Under the pieces are notes generated by a model, which made no database searches, was not told the DNA's origin, and saw only the letters and a program-made list of their open reading frames with translations. Source: CACKLF01 sp002725175 (GTDB taxonomy: Bacteria; Pseudomonadota; Alphaproteobacteria; Rhodobacterales; Rhodobacteraceae). From it: a stretch of DNA of 9,456 bases. Positions 6,582 to 9,456 of this stretch are shown here, piece by piece. Location of the stretch: positions 1-9,456 of the forward strand of contig PBQX02000113.1 of the NCBI GenBank assembly GCA_002725175.2, read 5' to 3'. Numbering within the stretch: the first letter of the stretch is position 1; each line of letters starts with the position of its first letter. The translations under genes were made by a program, and so were the position numbers.

Positions 6582-7493
6582 CTAATCAAAGTGACTTGCA
6601 AGTACCTTAAGTGGTTCTTTCCCAATAGAAATTTTAACAGGAGTATCCCCTAAGTACTCCCCATCAGCATACACATATTTTCCATATTTATCTAAAGAAT
6701 CTGTTGTAATTTTAAAAGATTTCCCGAAGCTGCTTTCTACAGCAGGGTCATTTAAATGGCTCCCTGTTATTACTTTCCTAATTAGCCCTAAGGCTTTCAA
6801 TTTACCAATGCTATTTGCAACTAATAAATTAAGCTTATTTTTATGTGTATTTGCTTCGGGAGCAATAGGTAGGCCCCCTCCAGTGTANGTCCCTGCAGCA
6901 ACAACGATTATTATAGAGTTAAATTTTAAGGACTTTTCATCCATCTTGAGTTTATAAACGTAGGTTCTTAACCTAAATANACTTATTATTGCTGCAGTTA
7001 GGTAGAGTAATTTTCCTTTAAGGATGGGAATTTGAGTAGCTCTAAAGGCTGCAGTTGATAGCATGCCAACGCCTGCGCAAGTTAGTCCAATACCTTTCTG
7101 GCTATTTTCGAATCCTAGAGTTAAATATTTTATTTCAACGCATCTTTTTTTCAAAAAAGCATTAGCCGCTTTTTCAAAAGATGTTATCCCTATATTTTTG
7201 GCAAAGTCATTACCTCTGCCCATTGGACAAACCGCCATTACTCCTTTATTTCTTATTACTTCGGAAGCAATGATATTAATCGTTCCGTCCCCTCCGCAAG
7301 CTACAATCAAGCTACCTTTTTTTACCTCCTCGCACGTTTTGCTAGCAGTTTTAATGGGTGAATTGCAGATAATTATTTCCGAATTTTTGGCATTGAAGTA
7401 CCGCTTTAGTATCTTAACCTTTTTACTTAGGGAAAGTTTGCCAGACNGTGGATTAACAATGAAGGACGTTCTCTTGAATGAGACAGTTTNCAT
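6582..7493 (-). CDS. Diacylglycerol kinase-family (DAGK/YegS-like) lipid kinase
   Basis: A 303-residue protein of the diacylglycerol/sphingosine kinase fold, the usual length for bacterial single-copy members. Motifs: FIVNPxSGK (11-19), the nucleotide-binding core ACGGDGTIN (65-73), CPMGRGNDFAKNIG (89-102), TGGGLPIAPEA (204-214) and the YADGEYLG segment (275-282) carrying the conserved Asp-Gly-Glu. Known relatives phosphorylate diacylglycerol, phosphatidylglycerol or related lipids at the inner membrane face using ATP. The loop after PEA reads NTHKNKLNLL, where many members have an Asp-Gly pair, a small departure. Three positions are undetermined because of N calls. ATG at 7493 is used; the ribosome binding site is weak. 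It lies 66 bases after the HxlR-type regulator on the same strand and heads the metabolic part of the run. Confidence 0.9.
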   Translation of the reverse strand: MXTVSFKRTSFIVNPXSGKLSLSKKVKILKRYFNAKNSEIIICNSPIKTASKTCEEVKKGSLIVACGGDGTINIIASEVIRNKGVMAVCPMGRGNDFAKNIGITSFEKAANAFLKKRCVEIKYLTLGFENSQKGIGLTCAGVGMLSTAAFRATQIPILKGKLLYLTAAIISXFRLRTYVYKLKMDEKSLKFNSIIIVVAAGXYTGGGLPIAPEANTHKNKLNLLVANSIGKLKALGLIRKVITGSHLNDPAVESSFGKSFKITTDSLDKYGKYVYADGEYLGDTPVKISIGKEPLKVLASHFD

Positions 7494-7559
7494 TTTAATA
7501 ATCGAATAAAATTTTTAANACGAAATTTGCTAATGAAAAAAACATATTGCAGAATTTTT

Positions 7560-7994
7560 TTAGANTATCTTAAAAGANACATCACTAAATTCATTGATTA
7601 TTTTTTTGTCAGAACCTATCAGTTCTAATGCAATCTCTCTCCCACTCTGGTCAACAGCTTCGAGTTTACTTCCTTCCACATCTGGCATCCATTTTTCCGA
7701 CCATTTTATTATAGAAATCATTGTCTTTAATAGATCCCAGCATTTTTGAGTTGGCTTATACTCGGCCCTTTTTCTAGCTGGAGGTATGACNCTTTTTATN
7801 ATNCCATCTAACTCCATCGNTCTCAGACGTTGCGTTAGGAGATTTCTGGACATTTTTAGGCTGCGTTGAAATCCTTCAAAGGTTGAGACCCCGTTCATTA
7901 AATCTCTTGCTATTAAAAGAGTCCATTGNTCTCCGAAATTACATAATGCTTTTGCTATAGGGCAGCTTTGACCACTAATAGTCCTTTTACTCAT
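7560..7994 (-). CDS. HxlR-family winged-helix transcriptional regulator
   Basis: A 144-residue regulator. The family pattern is complete: C11-PIAKALCNFGxQWTLLI, RDLMNGVSTFEGFQRSL, SRNLLTQRLRxMELDxxIKxVI (recognition helix and wing approach), and ARKRAEYKPTQKCWDLL for the wing, followed by IIKWSEKWMP. C11 sits where HxlR-type redox and electrophile sensors keep their reactive cysteine, so a thiol-based signal is possible; a second Cys lies at 18. The C-terminal 40 residues are an acidic/hydrophobic extension. ATG at 7994 has AGGA about eight bases upstream. Seven or more residues are undetermined because of Ns, including several in the DNA-binding part. It is first in the five-gene run, so it may control itself and the genes after it. 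Confidence 0.92.
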   Translation of the reverse strand: MSKRTISGQSCPIAKALCNFGXQWTLLIARDLMNGVSTFEGFQRSLKMSRNLLTQRLRXMELDXXIKXVIPPARKRAEYKPTQKCWDLLKTMISIIKWSEKWMPDVEGSKLEAVDQSGREIALELIGSDKKIINEFSDXSFKIX

Positions 7995-8009
7995 TTTGGN
8001 TTCCTACTC

Positions 8010-8015
8010 ATTATA
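8010..8015 (-). promoter_or_regulatory. -10 box TATAAT upstream of the HxlR regulator
   Basis: A perfect minus-strand TATAAT ends 15 bases before the HxlR ATG, implying a very short 5' leader. No -35 match is found at 16-18 bases; that area is filled by the second copy of the 11-base direct repeat, suggesting control by a bound protein. Confidence 0.5.
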
Positions 8016-8045
8016 TCTTACCTACTNAAGAATTTCTTACATACT
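8016..8045. repeat. Direct repeat pair TCTTACMTACT, candidate operator
   Basis: TCTTACCTACT (8016-8026) and TCTTACATACT (8035-8045) match at 10 of 11 positions and start 19 bases apart, nearly two helical turns. The first abuts the -10 box of the HxlR gene and the second covers the -35 region, the usual place for an autoregulatory site. Confidence 0.4.
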
Positions 8046-8063
8046 TCATTCACAAAGTAAACG

Positions 8064-8104
8064 AAAAAAAAGTTACTTTTTTATTTAATAAAGTTACTTT
8101 TTTA
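8064..8104. repeat. AAAGTTACTTTTTTA direct repeat pair with A/T-rich dyad
   Basis: The 15-base AAAGTTACTTTTTTA occurs at 8069-8083 and 8090-8104, 21 bases apart. The first copy is extended by A-tracts into an odd palindrome, AAAAAAGT-T-ACTTTTTT. It lies just beyond the stop of the minus-strand hypothetical gene and upstream of HxlR. It could be a weak A/T-only terminator for the former or an operator for the latter; the 21-base period resembles the neighbouring 19-base repeat. Confidence 0.4.
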
Positions 8105-8107
8105 ATT

Positions 8108-8644
8108 TTAGCTATTTAGAGTATCTTGGATTGATCTAATAGCTAGGCTAAGGCTATAAAACTCTTCTAGATCATCATGTGTTTTTTCACTCAATTTTCG
8201 AACATAAGAAGAAAAAGCCTTTTCTGAGAACGGGCTTGCCTGAATGCAACCAAAATCATCGGAGACAATCCACCCTTCTTTGATACAGAAATCTACCATA
8301 GTTTTAGCTGCAGGTTTACTTATGTTTAATTCAAAAGTGACTTTATCGACACTTATATATTTCTTCTCATAAAATGCCAAAACTGTTAAGCGAGCAAAAG
8401 CAGATCGTACTGCAGAGGAATTGGCCCAGTTATTGATCTTTGTTAATATCTGNTCATTAAGATATTTTTTCTTAGTGGTTCGATAAATTTCAAGTTCTCT
8501 TTTAGCCACAATTTTACTAATCTTAGTCTCAAGGGCTTTTATCAAAAGCTGTAACTCTGTTTTATTTTTAACATCTATTTTAAGATTTTTTTTATAATTG
8601 ATATTGCTTTTCATTATGCTGACCAGTCTTAATTGAAGGTTCAT
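8108..8644 (-). CDS. Hypothetical protein with probable winged-helix DNA-binding segment
   Basis: A 178-residue protein I cannot assign to a named family. The N-terminal third is strongly basic and helical (residues about 25-65, KALETKISKIVAKRELEIY). The middle resembles a winged helix-turn-helix: SAVRSAFARLTVLAFYEKK, then YISVDKVTFELNISKPAAKTMVDFCIKEGWIV (96-127), where 'ISKPAAKTMVDFCIKEGWI' looks like a recognition helix leading to a 'D-D-F-G' wing turn. The C-terminal 40 residues are acidic and helical. A MarR-like or RepA-like DNA-binding role is a reasonable guess. The start is ATG at 8644; ATG at 8614 (M11) is an alternative, and neither has a clear Shine-Dalgarno. It is on the same strand as HxlR but 113 bases upstream of it, across repeat-rich DNA, so it is probably a separate unit. 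It is divergent from rplU. Confidence 0.7.
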   Translation of the reverse strand: MNLQLRLVSIMKSNINYKKNLKIDVKNKTELQLLIKALETKISKIVAKRELEIYRTTKKKYLNXQILTKINNWANSSAVRSAFARLTVLAFYEKKYISVDKVTFELNISKPAAKTMVDFCIKEGWIVSDDFGCIQASPFSEKAFSSYVRKLSEKTHDDLEEFYSLSLAIRSIQDTLNS

Positions 8645-8854
8645 ATAAATATCTAAAAAATCAGAAACCTCAATATTTGACGATGTTAAAAGTGTAATTG
8701 CCGAAAATTTGCTTGATTTTTGAGCAAGTGTTACTAAGTGGGTCTAGTTTTATTAGTATTTTTGGATAATCTCTTNGGATTCGTTTATTTTTGGGAACTT
8801 TTAGCTAAAATTTTGTGNGCCATGTTTTATGTTGATTATTAGTTGCAAAACTTC
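8645..8854. other. Non-coding stretch upstream of rplU
   Basis: About 210 very AT-rich bases with no ORF of useful size on either strand, no tRNA-like cloverleaf and no strong hairpin. It must contain the promoter for the minus-strand hypothetical gene, but I cannot pick convincing -35/-10 boxes. A short TTGCT/AGCAA stem near 8705-8735 is too weak to name. Confidence 0.4.
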
Positions 8855-8883
8855 TTGACAGTTTGGTTGATTTAAATCATTAA
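8855..8883 (+). promoter_or_regulatory. Candidate rplU promoter
   Basis: A perfect -35 TTGACA (8855-8860) with CATTAA 17 bases downstream (8878-8883) as a poor -10 match. The -35 box is convincing and the -10 is not. If used, the transcript would carry a leader of about 80 bases before rplU. Confidence 0.4.
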
Positions 8884-8904
8884 GTCATGGGAATTAAACA
8901 TGCA

Positions 8905-8951
8905 GCCCTAGGTAGATAAACGCTGAATATTTTTCTTCAGGACCAAAGGGC
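8905..8951 (+). promoter_or_regulatory. Nested-stem structure in the rplU leader
   Basis: GCCCT (8905-8909) pairs with AGGGC (8947-8951), enclosing an inner stem CTGAA (8923-8927) / TTCAG (8936-8940) with an eight-base loop. The structure ends about 20 bases before the rplU start and could be an autoregulatory ribosomal-protein leader, as known for other ribosomal operons. Stems are only five base pairs each. Confidence 0.3.
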
Positions 8952-8972
8952 GCGTACATAAAAGGTTTAGAA

Positions 8973-9456
8973 ATGTTTGCAGTTATTAAGACTGGTGGGA
9001 AACAGTATAAAGTTTCAAAGGGTCAAGTTTTAAGACTTGAGAAATTGGCGTCATTTCCTGGAAAAAAAGTTCAATTTAATGAAGTTTTGTTAGTCGGTGG
9101 TGATAAAATGGTTGTTGGNACACCATTTGTTAAAGATGCTGGAGTGCAGGCTGAAGTGATTGACCAAATTCGAGGCCCTAAAACTATTTCTTTTGTGAAG
9201 CGANGACGAAAATCTTCTTCTCAACGAAAGAAGGGTCATAGGCAGAGCTTAACTGTAGTCAAAATTACAAATATTTTGACAGAAGGTGCTCAAAAATCGG
9301 GCATAGCTGAGGCTGTTGGCGCTGGTGGTTCTATTGAAGATTTTGGTAATTTTTCGACATCTAAGTCTCCTGCAAAGGCTGAGGCTCCAAAAAAGTCTCC
9401 TGCAAAGGCTGAGGCTCCAAAAAAGTCTCCTGCAAAGGCTGAGGCTCCAAAAAAGT
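8973..9456 (+). CDS. rplU: 50S ribosomal protein L21 with repetitive C-terminal tail (3'-truncated by window edge)
   Basis: The first ~103 residues are clear L21: MFAVIKTGGKQYKVSKGQ, LRLEKL, the VGTPFV turn, GPKTISFVKRxRK, and KGHRQSLTVVKITNI, which bind 23S rRNA in the large subunit. Most L21 proteins end there (about 103 residues in E. coli). Here the protein continues through a Gly/Ala linker (GIAEAVGAGGSIEDFGNF) into repeated KSPAKAEAPK units, and the frame is still open at the window edge after 161 codons. Lys/Ala/Glu-rich tails on L21 are known in alphaproteobacteria, which supports that placement. AAGG eight bases before the ATG serves as ribosome binding site. rpmA would be expected downstream, outside the window. 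Confidence 0.97.
   Translation, partial: MFAVIKTGGKQYKVSKGQVLRLEKLASFPGKKVQFNEVLLVGGDKMVVXTPFVKDAGVQAEVIDQIRGPKTISFVKRXRKSSSQRKKGHRQSLTVVKITNILTEGAQKSGIAEAVGAGGSIEDFGNFSTSKSPAKAEAPKKSPAKAEAPKKSPAKAEAPKK
9363..9456 (+). repeat. Perfect 30-bp tandem repeat in the 3' end of rplU
   Basis: Three identical 30-base units (9363-9392, 9393-9422, 9423-9452) plus four bases of a fourth, cut by the window edge. Each unit keeps frame and encodes KSPAKAEAPK. Identity at all third codon positions shows recent copying or ongoing slippage rather than selection on protein alone. Confidence 0.95.

Noticed and set aside
7063..7509. 148-codon plus-strand open frame opposite the lipid kinase gene
   Set aside because: It is antisense to a gene whose GGDGT, GRGNDF and DGE motifs are clear, and its product is low-complexity with no domain or ribosome binding site.
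8888..8920. Ten-codon leader peptide (MGIKHAALGR) ahead of rplU
   Set aside because: No ribosome binding site and no attenuator-like codon run; such short frames are common by chance.
8645..8972. tRNA or other known small RNA in the gap before rplU
   Set aside because: No cloverleaf arms, T-loop GTTCRANTC motif or CCA end is visible on either strand.

Overview
The window is AT-rich DNA with densely packed genes, short gaps and scattered N calls, as in a streamlined aquatic bacterium recovered from a metagenome or single cell. Ribosomal protein L21 at the right end has a Lys/Ala/Glu/Pro-rich C-terminal tail. That tail, together with the metabolic gene set, fits an AT-rich marine alphaproteobacterium. 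This placement is an inference; no rRNA or full marker set is present. I see no tRNA, insertion sequence, CRISPR array, phage gene or origin.

Left part (1-2678). A plus-strand AhpD/carboxymuconolactone-decarboxylase-like protein, cut at its 5' end by the window edge, converges on a minus-strand series. In transcription order that series is a two-helix membrane protein with a decayed Mrr-type nuclease domain (2678-1938), an M20 amidohydrolase (1869-700) and a 55-codon small ORF with a strong Shine-Dalgarno (638-471). The amidohydrolase has no normal start codon where one is expected: an ATA sits at the ideal distance from AGGAG.

Middle (2802-7994). A plus-strand short-chain dehydrogenase converges, with a 10-base gap, on a minus-strand run of five genes. 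In transcription order these are an HxlR-family regulator, a diacylglycerol-kinase-family lipid kinase, a double-hotdog acyl-CoA thioesterase-like protein, an arginase/agmatinase-family ureohydrolase and a nitronate-monooxygenase-family flavoprotein. The gaps between the five are about 33-90 bases, so they could be one operon. The HxlR promoter region has a perfect TATAAT and two 11-base near-identical direct repeats 19 bases apart, which suggests autoregulation. The shared purpose of the metabolic genes is not evident from sequence.

Right part (8108-9456). A minus-strand 178-residue protein of unknown function with a probable winged-helix segment is divergent from rplU. The rplU gene has a possible TTGACA promoter and a leader that can fold into nested stems, and its 3' end is a perfect 30-base tandem repeat encoding KSPAKAEAPK. 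The window stops inside that repeat.

The points most worth following are the membrane-anchored pseudo-nuclease, the expanding L21 tail, the operator-like repeats before HxlR, and the cysteine in place of the usual glutamate in the ureohydrolase. Nothing here clearly amounts to a new multi-gene defence or mobile system.
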